From: Paramoeba atlantica
Taxonomy: Eukaryota; Discosea
Direction: 5' to 3'
Assembly (NCBI GenBank): GCA_977017575.1
Contig: CDRNVI010000054.1
Span: 434,001 to 498,000 of the forward strand
DNA length: 64,000 nucleotides
A program made the position numbers and the translations under genes. Shown one piece after another: positions 48,301-56,410 of the stretch. Position 1 is the stretch's first letter, and each line of letters begins with the position of its first letter. The notes below the pieces were generated by a model. That model was not told the origin of the DNA. It worked only from the letters and a program-made list of their open reading frames with translations, and did not search any database.

Positions 48301-49125
48301 GCTGGCCCCCACCGTCTCTACAAAATCAAAACCCGTGCCCCCCGTGTCCCCAATGTCGGGGACAAGTTCTGCTCCCGCCACGGCCAGAAGGGCACGATCG
48401 GGATCACCACCCGGCCCGAGGACATGCCCTTCACCGCCTCGGGTCTCACCCCCGATATTATTATGAACCCCCATGCCATCCCGTCCCGGATGACCGTGGC
48501 GCACTTAATCGAGACCTTATCCGGGAAAGTGGGCGCAGCCACGGGTCACGAAATCGAGGCCACCGCCTTCGTCCCCACCGTAGTCCAGGACGTGGCCAAA
48601 AAGCTCCACGAGCTGGGGTACCAAAAATGGGGTCAGGAGCGGCTCTATAACGGACACACCGGGCTCCCGTTAGAAGCGTTAATCTTCTTCGGTCCCACCT
48701 ACTACCAACGGTTAAAACATATTGCGATGGATAAAATCCATGCAAGAGCCCGGGGACGGTTAATGGCCTTAACCCGGCAGCCCCCGGAGGGGAGAGCCGC
48801 ACTCGGGGGGCTGCGGTTCGGGGAGATGGAACGGGACTGCATGATTGCGCACGGGGCGAGTGGGTGGCTGAAGGAGCGGCTGTTCCACGTGAGTGACCAC
48901 TACCGGGTGCTGGTGTGTGAGGGGTGTGGGATGGTGTCGCCGGAGAGTGTGCGGGTGGAGGGGGGGACGGGGGGGGGAGGGGGGAGGGGGGTGGTGTACA
49001 GCTGTCGGGCCTGTGGGGTGGTGAATCGGGTGGTGGGGGTGATGATGCCGTACGCGTGTAAGTTGCTGTTTCAGGAGTTGATGGCGATGAGTATATGGCC
49101 GAGGGTGAGGGTGGGGGAGATGTGA
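45307..49125 (+). CDS. RNA polymerase II second-largest subunit RPB2
   Basis: The 1272-residue protein forms, with RPB1, the catalytic cleft of RNA polymerase II. The start region (residues 1-60) is Ser/Pro-rich and unusual. The protrusion begins WEVVTAFFTEKGLVSSQLDS. Later come the fork and hybrid-binding segments: LHCTHWGMLCPAETPEGGQC, NPGTRNTYQSAMGKQAMGIY and SGYNQEDSVVMNQAAIDRGF. GDKFCSRHGQKGTIG (about 1018) follows, then KVGAATGHEIEATAFVP. The C-terminal zinc site has CEGCGM and SCRACG, separated by a Gly-rich insert. The wording of NQEDSVVMNQ...DRGFFRS and ADHNPGTRNTYQSAMGKQAM is closer to Pol II than to Pol I or III. Length is slightly above the usual 1170-1220 because of the start and the Gly insert. 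47330-48480 is almost purely C-ending and 48780-49120 almost purely G-ending codons. Confidence 0.96.
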   Translation: MSAPDEIDTLEAIDELSLDDAELSSTSSSSQAATPHPEDPFSPASPAPPSTLPPTPSHLSPEQLWEVVTAFFTEKGLVSSQLDSFNHFMLVGLPRILRETRPIEIELTNANHPGEDPSSFCREFVSIELKDLTRAVPQDETALPLGGEEARLLYPQDCRLRRLTYAGAIMADVRVRRFSQQSPDSEFVLLSDHLHAKIDIGRVPVMLKSQWCNLAKVTEREMPWARECLHDQGGYFVVKGTEKVMVAQERQASNHVMVFARGKLDTVSHMAEIRSAMEGSYRAPSTVKLKLMAEIGTLRVFHKALAEDIPLFVLMRALGCGSDKEGMTLCAYNLEDFEMLEKLQPSVEEAKDLPSASQAVRFIALRYRPDLATRPAAEQEAVGRQFLQSTFLPHMGVEPGCERGKSYYLGYIAHKLLLVALGRREQDDRDFYGNKRIDTAGALLGQLLSAVLSHAMQKSLKPFLDRELKKRAQLNLRDAFERCVANAVTANLAYALATGNWGVKGQLEGSKTGVAQVLNRLTYSSALSHLRRLNTPIDTSSKQTKPRMLHCTHWGMLCPAETPEGGQCGLVKNLALLSLCSVGAADPQGVIRWLEQAGVEPLEELNMSHSEEGFRVFVNGRWIGTHHDVFPLVEKMKRVRRESRALTAAPRVLSGIQESAWEPGRGFQAGRSPHQTTLAHAAASSLNASGDYLSIVHDIRDKELRICTDAGRPVRPVFVVHNHEVSLTRHALERCKQVAARSPGNSLWSLLLQGPYIDFLDVEEEDTALIAMSRTELAKNAYTHCEIHPSLILGICASIIPFADHNPGTRNTYQSAMGKQAMGIYASNYNLRFDTTAHVLYYPQKPLCRTQAMSYMHSNDLPAGHNAIVAIMCYSGYNQEDSVVMNQAAIDRGFFRSVRYQVYEDEPGSHETYEKPDKTSARLRRNLNYNLLDTDGLAIPGSVVTGNDAIFGKTEPNPENPMENPSAAFPKKDNSTAPKITEHGTIDAVLLTETTSPLAGPHRLYKIKTRAPRVPNVGDKFCSRHGQKGTIGITTRPEDMPFTASGLTPDIIMNPHAIPSRMTVAHLIETLSGKVGAATGHEIEATAFVPTVVQDVAKKLHELGYQKWGQERLYNGHTGLPLEALIFFGPTYYQRLKHIAMDKIHARARGRLMALTRQPPEGRAALGGLRFGEMERDCMIAHGASGWLKERLFHVSDHYRVLVCEGCGMVSPESVRVEGGTGGGGGRGVVYSCRACGVVNRVVGVMMPYACKLLFQELMAMSIWPRVRVGEM

Positions 49126-49304
49126 GGGGAAGGGGGGGGAGGGAAGGGGGGAGAAAGGGGTAAAAAGAGGGGACTGCGGGGAGGAATGAGGAAGACTGAA
49201 GAAACTTCTTAGAAATGCCTCCGAAGGAAGGCACTGGAGTGCAGAAAAGTTACTTTATGGGTCAAGGGTTTCCTTGTAACGCGTCGCACGTGTAGATTAT
49301 ACGT

Positions 49305-49325
49305 ACATGCATGCATGCATGCATG
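49305..49325. repeat. CATG microsatellite
   Basis: About five CATG units (ACATGCATGCATGCATGCAT). It is followed by TACTTACTGTACTT-like short repeats at about 49480-49530. Confidence 0.9.
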
Positions 49326-49638
49326 ACACGGGTGTGTGTAAAAGCAAGATTCCACCAAGGTTTGAGAAAAAGTCGTTTCATGCACGCGCCTGTCTACATG
49401 CAATTCTCTATTCATTAGTGTTGTCGCACGATAAAAAAATCTTAAAGATTTACTCTTTTCACTTCTAGAAACGCCTATTTTACTTACTGTACTTGCTGTA
49501 CTTTTTGATTTTACTTACTGTACTTACTGAAACTCTTGTTCAACTTCACATTCTTTTCTACGTGCTCTATTCATACGTGTAGATTTTTATGAAAAGAACG
49601 CGACACGCTCTTCTCCGCGGAAGGTATGTAGTACGAAT

Positions 49639-49840
49639 CTGCCGCATGAAATTCACTTAGATCGATTCGTTAGAAGGGTCACCATTGAGCGGCTCCGTCC
49701 CACCTGGAAGGAATCCAACCCGCCAGATCTTTGGCAAGGAGTCAAGTGCATTTAAGTCTCTTTACTTGATTGGGCCGGAATGAATCTTCTGGGATATTTA
49801 ATCTGGGAAACACCCAGCATTTCGGGTCATTTGTCGTACA
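49639..49840 (+). pseudogene. LRR relic with N-terminal cap (1)
   Basis: One frame reads LPHEIHLDRFVRRVTIERLR, then PTWKESNPPDLWQGVKC and a stop (49753-49755). In another frame VSLLDWAGMNLLGYLIWETP continues the first repeat. This is the cap-plus-first-turn of the family. The first cap cysteine is lost (NPPDLW in place of ACxW). No later repeats remain. Confidence 0.7.
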
Positions 49841-49940
49841 CAATAGCATATGACACGTAACACTGCGAGAGCTCTCGAATGCGGTGCTCCTATCTAACAA
49901 AGTTTGGCGAATCTTGATCCCTCTACATTTCCGGGACCCC

Positions 49941-50140
49941 CATATACCACATGAATTCCTTTTAGCGCAATTAGTTAATTTCATCGCAGACAAACACCCC
50001 AGCTGGAATGAGGCCAACCCACCCGAGGAATGGAACGGAGTAAAAGGCAAATTACGCTAGCAAAGTGTCTATTGATTGAGAGAATCTTAATTTGATTGGT
50101 GCGTTCCTCTGGGACGCTTTCCCGCTATAAACCCCTTGTG
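49941..50140 (+). pseudogene. LRR relic with N-terminal cap (2)
   Basis: The frame HIPHEFLLAQLVNFIADKHP, then SWNEANPPEEWNGVKGK and a stop, parallels relic 1 (NPPxxWxGVK). ENLNLIGAFLWDAFPL in a shifted frame gives the first turn. Relics 1 and 2 look like an old tandem pair of a lineage lacking the first cap cysteine. Confidence 0.7.
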
Positions 50141-50405
50141 GCGGACAAACAAGGAATGATAAAGGGAGTGCGTGTCAAATGGGAGCAATATAATTATATC
50201 ATTTTATAATTTTTAATGCTGTTCCAAAATATTTTTTAGAGCGTGAAGAATACATTGTACTAAAACTCTCAATGGCGAGGCATTGGTGAGACAATTCCTT
50301 CATGATGGATACTATGTTATCATGATCTGAGACTTTTGATGTAACAAGCATTCACCACCTTTCGACTGAACGATTAATCTTTACTTTTGTAGAATGATCG
50401 ACTAC

Positions 50406-50733
50406 CGTATACCCCCCAGTAATAGACCCCCCCCAGTAACAGAGATTTGGCCATTTTTGGGCTGACCCCCAGTAACAGAGATTTGGTTCGGGAGGGTGGT
50501 TGGAGGGGGGGTGTTTGAGCGGGTGGGGGTCGCTGGGCTGGGTGAGGGTGGTTGCGCGGGAGCGAATCAATGCACCCATGAACAAAAATGTTCTTTTCCC
50601 ACCAAAAGAGCGTACCCCCCTCAGTGCACCCATGAACAAAAAAGGTCTTTTCTCACCAAAAAAGCATACCCCCCCAGTAACAGAGATTTGGTCATTTCGG
50701 TCCAAAATCGATTCTATTACTGGGGGGTATACG
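50406..50733. mobile_element. MITE-B, full copy with 21-bp perfect TIRs
   Basis: CGTATACCCCCCAGTAATAG at 50406 and its exact complement ending at 50733 bound 328 bases. Internally CCCCAGTAACAGAGATTTGG is repeated in direct and terminal positions (about 50433, 50467, 50672) and CACCCATGAACAAAAA twice (about 50573, 50627). No coding content. Partial copies lie at 28663-28750 and about 62535-62575. Confidence 0.85.
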
Positions 50734-51450
50734 ATAATACTACAATTAATTTAATTGTAATTTTTATTGTAAATTTAATTGTAAATTCATTTAATTTAAA
50801 TGAATTTCACTTGTCACACTGTATGGATTTCGTTTTTTATGGGTTTGTGTTGAAGAAAGAGTGGGGAATGGAACATGAAAACGCGCACAGACGACAGTGC
50901 GGAAATTGCTTTCCTATTTTTCCGCCACGTTAAATTCTTTTTCAAAGAACCAATTTCCGAAATATTCCGAACTTGGTGGACTCGTCCTGCAGATACCAGA
51001 GGGGTCACCCCCGGGTAGGGGGCCTGAAAATGCGCACTAAGATCCCGGCTACCCCTTTGCGCGGGTTTAGTTCGGAATTTCAGGTCACTTATCGCGACAC
51101 GGCGGTGTTTCTTAGAATGTTTGATAATACTGATGCTGTCATTTTAATCCTGGAACGTTCATACATAATACTAATCGGAGGAAGCACGGAGGAAGCAGTT
51201 GTCAAAAAGCGGTGGCTGTTGGTAAACGGGGTTTCGCAAATTGCTTCCCACTAACGACGACGCGTATGGCTCAGGCCCCCTCACGCGGGCCCTCGTATAC
51301 CCCCCCTCCCGGTTCGCAAATTGCTTCCCACTAACGCTCAGGGCCCTCGCCATAGGACGCCATTGTAGAACGATCAGCAACTTAATTTAGTCCATTTAGG
51401 TTTCTTTACTTTAATTTAGTACAATTCAATACTGAAATTGTGTTCGTAGA
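50734..51450. repeat. Intergenic region with repeats upstream of LRR copy G
   Basis: Contains the repeat shared with 26872-26962 (50985-51075) and a direct repeat of GCAAATTGCTTCCCACTAACG (about 51236 and 51314). No gene recognised. Confidence 0.5.
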
Positions 51451-52140
51451 ATGCTTACCCTACCCAGTGCAGACGATGCGCAACCACGACGACCAGCGAC
51501 CCGACTAGGAAAAGTACATGCCTCATGTATGAACGCCGAGACAAAGCTCGTCTTTTTTCTGCAGCACGTGCAGAATACCCATGCAACGTGGACCGATAGA
51601 AATCCGATCGCCAAGTGGTTTCGTGTTAGACAAATGAGTGAGGATGGTATTGCCCTCGAATGGATGAATCTCCAATTATCGGGGAATCTCACATGGAGCT
51701 TCCTTCCGGAGGATGTGCATTTCGTTAAACTACATCGTAACAAACTCGGAGGTACGCTGCAGAGTGCAGAACTCCCTTCCACAGTGAGCTATCTGTGGCT
51801 TAATCGCAACCAGTTTACTGGGGAGGTCGATCTCACGACGCTCCCATCTGCACTCACAAAGCTATGTTTGAATTTGAACGAGTTCTACGGTCCTGTCGAC
51901 CTGCAGCATTTGCCCCAAGGTTTGCTTTGGTTGTGGCTAAATCAAAACCATTTCTCTGGTACCGTCTCGTTGCGAGGCCTTCCGGAAACCATAAAGGAGA
52001 TCTACTTGTCGGATAATGATTTTGAAGGTACTGTAGATGTCAGCGAGGTCCCGGACTCCGCAACTGTGATTAGATTAAGAGGCAAAAACCGCTTGAACGT
52101 AAATGGAGTTCACATCGGGCATCGTAATTCAGAAGATTAA
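51451..52140 (+). CDS. LRR-family protein (copy G), cap cysteines lost
   Basis: The 229-residue product keeps the layout: a short start, a cap helix, ATW (W47), then about six repeats such as LPSTVSYLWLNRNQFTG and LPQGLLWLWLNQNHFSG. In the position of ACxWxGVxC it reads IAKWFRVRQ, so both cap cysteines are replaced (Ala54, Gln61). The LPxExxL helix is also degenerate (MNAETKLVFFLQHV). The closing cap is divergent (VPDSATVIRLRGKNRLNVNG). The frame is intact across the whole length, so loss of the disulfide is probably tolerated or reflects a cytosolic form. The two relics upstream (49639 and 49941) also lack the first cysteine and may be its closest kin. Confidence 0.75.
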   Translation: MLTLPSADDAQPRRPATRLGKVHASCMNAETKLVFFLQHVQNTHATWTDRNPIAKWFRVRQMSEDGIALEWMNLQLSGNLTWSFLPEDVHFVKLHRNKLGGTLQSAELPSTVSYLWLNRNQFTGEVDLTTLPSALTKLCLNLNEFYGPVDLQHLPQGLLWLWLNQNHFSGTVSLRGLPETIKEIYLSDNDFEGTVDVSEVPDSATVIRLRGKNRLNVNGVHIGHRNSED

Positions 52141-52498
52141 TGTTCAATTCAAATCTACCTTCCAAAAAAGATTTCTTTGGGTTTATAATTCTTTGGGTTT
52201 CTTTGGGTTTATGTTTACATAGTTTTTCCGGCAAACGTGGAAAAGAAATGTAGCAGCTGCAGACTTCAAACGTGTTACGAATCATATTAAAATCTATATT
52301 AAATCATATTGAAAATAACATTCGGTCCAAATTTTTTGACACTTGTACTTTCTATGACACTATGTACATTCATTCTGCGTACATTCTGTGACACTCTGTA
52401 CATTCAGATACTTTACTAGACCCCTCATCCACTACATTGCTTATCTTAAAAATCTTCGTTTATCTGAAAATCATCGCTTATCTAGAAATTTTCTTTTC
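52141..52498. other. Intergenic region before the Sec14-like gene
   Basis: Short direct repeats only (TTCTTTGGGTTT three times near 52160-52205; ACACTxTGTACATTC near 52365-52410). The open frame extends upstream to 52388, but without an ATG until 52499. Confidence 0.5.
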
Positions 52499-54586
52499 AT
52501 GGACGAGAATAGTTTGTTTGCGGGACTTCGGGAACGCTTCCCTACGGACGATTCGACGTACGCACACCGAAGTATGGGTCTCACCCACCCCCTCACCGAT
52601 ACCCAGCTGAAGCGCTTTGTTCGCGCCAAATTTCGTTTCGTCTCCGGTATGGAGCCGCGACAGGCATTAGCACGCCTTACCGAGATGGCACGACTCTTTG
52701 CCGCTGAGGTCTCAACTTTAGAAAACATTTCACACGTCAAAGTGAAGTTGCACGCTGAGAAGCTTAATACCGATGAAAAACAGAACGATGAACCGGAAAA
52801 TTTTAACCTGCCGCACACTTATTCACCGCACCCTGAGATCAGATGTACCCCCTTTGTTTCTTCCTGTTTCCTTCCTTGGCTGGGGTGTACGTTTCGGAAC
52901 GGAGCCCAAGTGATTCAATACGTCCCGAACAAAGACAACGGCAGCCGTAACGTTTGTGAGAGTCTATGTGAATTGCATGCTTTGCAGTCCGCCGTACACG
53001 TCCTGGATGCGCTGTACCCCGCAACCGATTTCGTCTTGCTGGTCGATATGAGTCACGTAACATGGCGGCATCTTTGGGGAGTTTCATCCTCATCTTCTCC
53101 TTCTTCTTCTTCTGCGCAACAAACAAAGCCTCACAAAGGAAAAGTGAGTACAGCGACCCACACCATTACATCCTGTTCGGGTGAGTCGCAACCATGTGTT
53201 TTCTCGACACAGGAGGTGAACGGTTTGGAACACTCGGATGTAAACCAAAGCAGCAAGCCACGAAGAAGACAAGATGAAATATCTTCTACCAACAGAAAAA
53301 CAGAAATTCCTCGAGATTACATAGGAATTTCAAAAAGAGGAATTTCTCAAGAAGACAAAGGAATGTCAAAAAGAGAAATCCCTCAAGAAGACAAAGGAAT
53401 CTCAAAAAGAGAAATTTCTCAGGAACATAAAGGAATCTCAAAAACAGAATTTCCTGAAGAAGACAAAGGAATCTCAAAAAGAGAAATTTCTCAAGCGTCC
53501 ACGGGGTACTCTAAAAGAGAAATCCGGAACGGGTGTTCCCTAAACGCCCTTTCCTCTCTCCCTGCGCTGTGGACGCGAGCGCTTGAGCTTCTGTGCGCCC
53601 ACTGGGCCTGTAATCTCACGAAAGTGCTTTGTTACCACGTGGGGATGGCCACCAGCGTGTACCTCCGATTTCTGCTGGACCACCCGAGAGTGGAGGTGCT
53701 TCGGTACGCCCAGCTTCGCGGGCTGCTGAGGAAAGAAATGGGGGAGGTTGGTTTTGAGCGCGCAGAGGAGTATTTGGATTTTGCCGGACTCGCGGCGGAG
53801 AAATGGGAAGTCGAGAAGAGGGCAAGCGAGGAACAAAAAAAGGAACAAGAAGAAGAAGAAAAGGAACAAAAAGGAAGCAAACTGACAAGAGGAGACAAAA
53901 AAACAGAGGAAAAGAGTGGAGAAAACAGGCAACCCGTGCGTAGAGTGTCGAAACAGCGAGTAGGGAGAAGAGAAGAGGGTGGGGGGCAAGCGAATTCAGA
54001 TTTCAGAAATGATTTTATGGAAAATCGTGAGGGACAAAGCCGCTCGGTTCCTGGGGCTATGACGGGGTTGTCCTCATACAACAACGGAGGCATACCTTTG
54101 GGAAACGGAAGATGTGGAGGCGAAGGTGAGAGCAATCCGTACCCGCATGAGAAGAACCCAGGACCTTTGTTGCCGAACCCTTTTTTACCTCATGTCTTAG
54201 ATACGGACATGGATGCTTCATTTGACCCCTCAGACTTGCGCAGCGGCATGCGATTTTCAAATCCCGAAATTCCTCCGCTACGCAAACACTCCAGTCGACT
54301 GAGTTTATACGGCACTTTAGGCGGCACCGGGGCTCATAGCATGGGAGATCCCCCATTGCTGGCAAATACGCATTTGCCCATGCCCTGCCAAGCTGCCTGT
54401 CCGGGTCCGGAGGAAGCCCGTAGCCCTCAGGAGGGCTTGGAAGCTGGGACGGCCCCATTGCAGGCAGAAGGGATATCATATTCCGAAGCTGATTGTGGAA
54501 GTAACAAAAACGATAGGTCGGCTATAGAGGATGCAGGGAAACACAGTAAAGGGTTAGTTCGCTCCGAATCACAGGTAGATACGTGA
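52499..54586 (+). CDS. Possible Sec14/CRAL-TRIO-like protein with a repeat-bearing insert
   Basis: From the ATG at 52499 the protein has 695 residues. LKRFVRAKFRFVSGMEPRQA, followed by LARLTEMARLF (about 34-65), matches the CRAL-TRIO N-terminal helical motif (LLRFLRARKF...A..ML). LHALQSAVHVLDALYPATDF then VLLVDMSHVTW (about 160-190) could be the first lipid-pocket strand. After an insert of about 150 residues, LCAHWACNLTKVLCYHVGMA and FLLDHPRVEVLRYAQLRGLL would complete the fold, in which Sec14-type proteins shuttle phosphoinositides between membranes. The insert carries about 5.5 units of a 12-residue repeat (GISKREISQEDK, DNA 53324-53524). The C-terminal 270 residues are charged and low complexity. 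The domain match is by eye only and could be wrong. The frame is intact. It lies 360 bp after LRR copy G. Confidence 0.5.
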   Translation: MDENSLFAGLRERFPTDDSTYAHRSMGLTHPLTDTQLKRFVRAKFRFVSGMEPRQALARLTEMARLFAAEVSTLENISHVKVKLHAEKLNTDEKQNDEPENFNLPHTYSPHPEIRCTPFVSSCFLPWLGCTFRNGAQVIQYVPNKDNGSRNVCESLCELHALQSAVHVLDALYPATDFVLLVDMSHVTWRHLWGVSSSSSPSSSSAQQTKPHKGKVSTATHTITSCSGESQPCVFSTQEVNGLEHSDVNQSSKPRRRQDEISSTNRKTEIPRDYIGISKRGISQEDKGMSKREIPQEDKGISKREISQEHKGISKTEFPEEDKGISKREISQASTGYSKREIRNGCSLNALSSLPALWTRALELLCAHWACNLTKVLCYHVGMATSVYLRFLLDHPRVEVLRYAQLRGLLRKEMGEVGFERAEEYLDFAGLAAEKWEVEKRASEEQKKEQEEEEKEQKGSKLTRGDKKTEEKSGENRQPVRRVSKQRVGRREEGGGQANSDFRNDFMENREGQSRSVPGAMTGLSSYNNGGIPLGNGRCGGEGESNPYPHEKNPGPLLPNPFLPHVLDTDMDASFDPSDLRSGMRFSNPEIPPLRKHSSRLSLYGTLGGTGAHSMGDPPLLANTHLPMPCQAACPGPEEARSPQEGLEAGTAPLQAEGISYSEADCGSNKNDRSAIEDAGKHSKGLVRSESQVDT
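53324..53524 (+). repeat. 36-bp minisatellite coding for GISKREISQEDK repeats
   Basis: About 5.5 tandem units with small changes (MSKREIPQEDK, ISKTEFPEEDK). The frame is conserved. The complement reads as a run of Phe/Leu and is a shadow. Confidence 0.9.
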
Positions 54587-54943
54587 GTATCTACATGGGG
54601 TACGGGCCCAGCAGGTGGGGAGCAGGAACATCATTAGTTCGCGGGTCATCGAAAATGACGTAGTGTCCGCTCTTCCCCCCATTAAACTATGTGGTGGGAG
54701 TTCACCTATCCCACTTCTTTTTCTTCTTTAGAACCGAGATTTTCTTAAAACGATCAGTGAACGAAGGCTTTTCCTCAATACAATGTATTGTATAATTGCT
54801 TCGCTCTTGATATAATTTTGTAGAGTCAGTCTAACTGACTTTTTTATTTAATACTTGAACTGCAACTTCAAAAGATCTTTTCCGCGGCATTCGTACACGC
54901 CTCCGATAGTTCTGTTCGACTGGGCAAAGTGAGCACAACGCGA
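54587..54943. other. Intergenic region before LRR copy H, including an ATG-less coding extension
   Basis: The last 100 bases (54839-54943) continue the LRR frame upstream without a stop and read LQKIFSAAFVHASDSSVRLG. This matches the start of copy I (MTSLQIFSASDVPVRLG), but no ATG is present. Confidence 0.55.
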
Positions 54944-55552
54944 ATGTCTCATGAAGACCTTATGGAATATTTCCTTCAGAATATTTCTTCAACAAAGATG
55001 ATATGGGACATACGAACACCTGCATGTGAATGGTACCGACTACGCTGCGAGGATGAGCTCTTTGTTTCCCATATAGATTTTGAATGGGTCGCTTTGCGCG
55101 GACACCCAAAATGGGAATACTTACCTTCTACATTGAGCGAGTTGAACCTGGGCCTTAATTATTTGCGCGGAAGCGTGTCGTTTCATTATTTCCCACGCGG
55201 ATTGAAACGGATAAATTTGTCTTGCAACAACTTTTCGGGAAATGTTTGCCTTAGTGAGCTTCCCCCCGAACTCGGGACCTTGACTCTTTCATCGAATTGG
55301 TTTTCCGGCCATTTAAATTTTCGAGATCTTCCGAGAACTCTCACATCGGTTCAGTTTGATCAGAATGGATTTGAAGAGGCAACAAATCTTGATGTTCTAC
55401 CTGAGAAACTTGATCGCCTGTACATCCAGATTAATTTCCGACTTAGTGGAACCTTTCGCAGATCGCAACTTCCCCCCCATTTACTTCCTGGAACTACGTT
55501 TCAATTTCACCACACGCGTGTGGTTGAAGAGTCCTCGTGTTGTCTGATGTAA
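54944..55552 (+). CDS. LRR-family protein (copy H), possibly lacking its start codon
   Basis: From the first ATG (54944) 202 residues follow: MSHEDLMEYFLQNISSTKMI, W21, ACEWYRLRC (Cys28, Cys35), the first turn LRGHPKWEYLPSTL, and about five repeats (LPPELGTLTLSSNWFSG). The standard C-terminal cap (INFRLSGTFRRSQLPPHLLP ... HHTRVVEE) is followed by SSCCLM, which looks like a C-terminal CaaX-type or palmitoylation tail. The family part that normally precedes this ATG (VRLGKVS...) is in frame upstream but has no ATG, so the original start was lost, or a leader exon or non-ATG start is used. Closest to copy I at 63068 (both have the PxWEYLP turn). Confidence 0.7.
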   Translation: MSHEDLMEYFLQNISSTKMIWDIRTPACEWYRLRCEDELFVSHIDFEWVALRGHPKWEYLPSTLSELNLGLNYLRGSVSFHYFPRGLKRINLSCNNFSGNVCLSELPPELGTLTLSSNWFSGHLNFRDLPRTLTSVQFDQNGFEEATNLDVLPEKLDRLYIQINFRLSGTFRRSQLPPHLLPGTTFQFHHTRVVEESSCCLM

Positions 55553-55727
55553 CAGCTTCAAATATGGACTGCACATTATTGCCATGATCAAGTGTGTCGG
55601 AAAGGTTTTTTTCAGCGTGAAGTGCGACGGAATGCTGTAATTAATGCAAGACAAAGTCTGTAGAGGTCGCATGGAATACATACAGTGACGTTCAAATACG
55701 CCTCAATGCCATGAATAAATATTTTGT

Positions 55728-55806
55728 ATGTGTTCCTCTTCATATTTTCACTGTTTTTGTTCACTTTTTTTCAATAATCGAGGGGTAGTTATACAACCAC
55801 CGCAAT
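55728..55806 (+). repeat. Dispersed T-rich repeat (second copy)
   Basis: GTGTTCCTCTTCATATTTTC, CTGTTTTTGTTCAC, CAATAATCGAGGG and ACAACCAC match 21432-21520. The shared length is about 80 bases. Confidence 0.75.
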
Positions 55807-56410
55807 ACCAATCTAGAAGGAAAATCGTTGGACTCGGAAAATCTTTGAAGTATTTTTTGGGGGAAATTTGGGGGAAAAAAGGGAGATTCCGCCGTGTTGG
55901 GAGTCCGGATCATCTTTTTCTATGATCATTTCTTGGGATGGGAAGGGGGGTATTCCCAGGAGTGTTTTGGCATTACGTCCAAATTTAGTTATGGACATGT
56001 CGTCTGTCATATTCATGCCGCGAATATTTTTCAGGCGGCAGAGGGGTCACTGTCCTTAGCGTACGCTCCATGTGTGGGAGCGTAGTTTTGCTGTTCGTTG
56101 AAATATCCGTTGTCCAATTCATGCTCAAGGTTTTCGAAACTCATCCGAAAACACAACTAGACGACCCCTTCTCTTTTCTACATTTGGCCCTTTTTCAACG
56201 CTCGGCGGACTTCAGTTAATAAATGAAGCGTTTTTTGCCTCATGTTTAATAAATTAGTGAAGCGTTTTTTCAAATCCTGACACTCTGCGCGAGCGTTTGC
56301 ATTATCCTGTTTTAAAATTTGTACTTTGAGTTCTATTTTATTTCGGACTCCACACTCTTAGCTCCTTGCTTTTCAAGATTTCTAAGCTTTCGTTTACCGT
56401 CAAAACACTT
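55807..56410. other. Intergenic region, no gene seen
   Basis: Short open frames are present but none shows family resemblance or conserved composition. Confidence 0.35.

Noticed and set aside
47677-48504. Long minus-strand open frame (275 codons) opposite RPB2
   Set aside because: It is Gly/Val-rich and is the mirror of the C-ending codons of RPB2. RPB2 is conserved along the whole stretch.
48461-49234. Pro/Ser-rich minus-strand frame opposite the RPB2 end
   Set aside because: Pure complement of the G-rich codons of RPB2; no ordered sequence.
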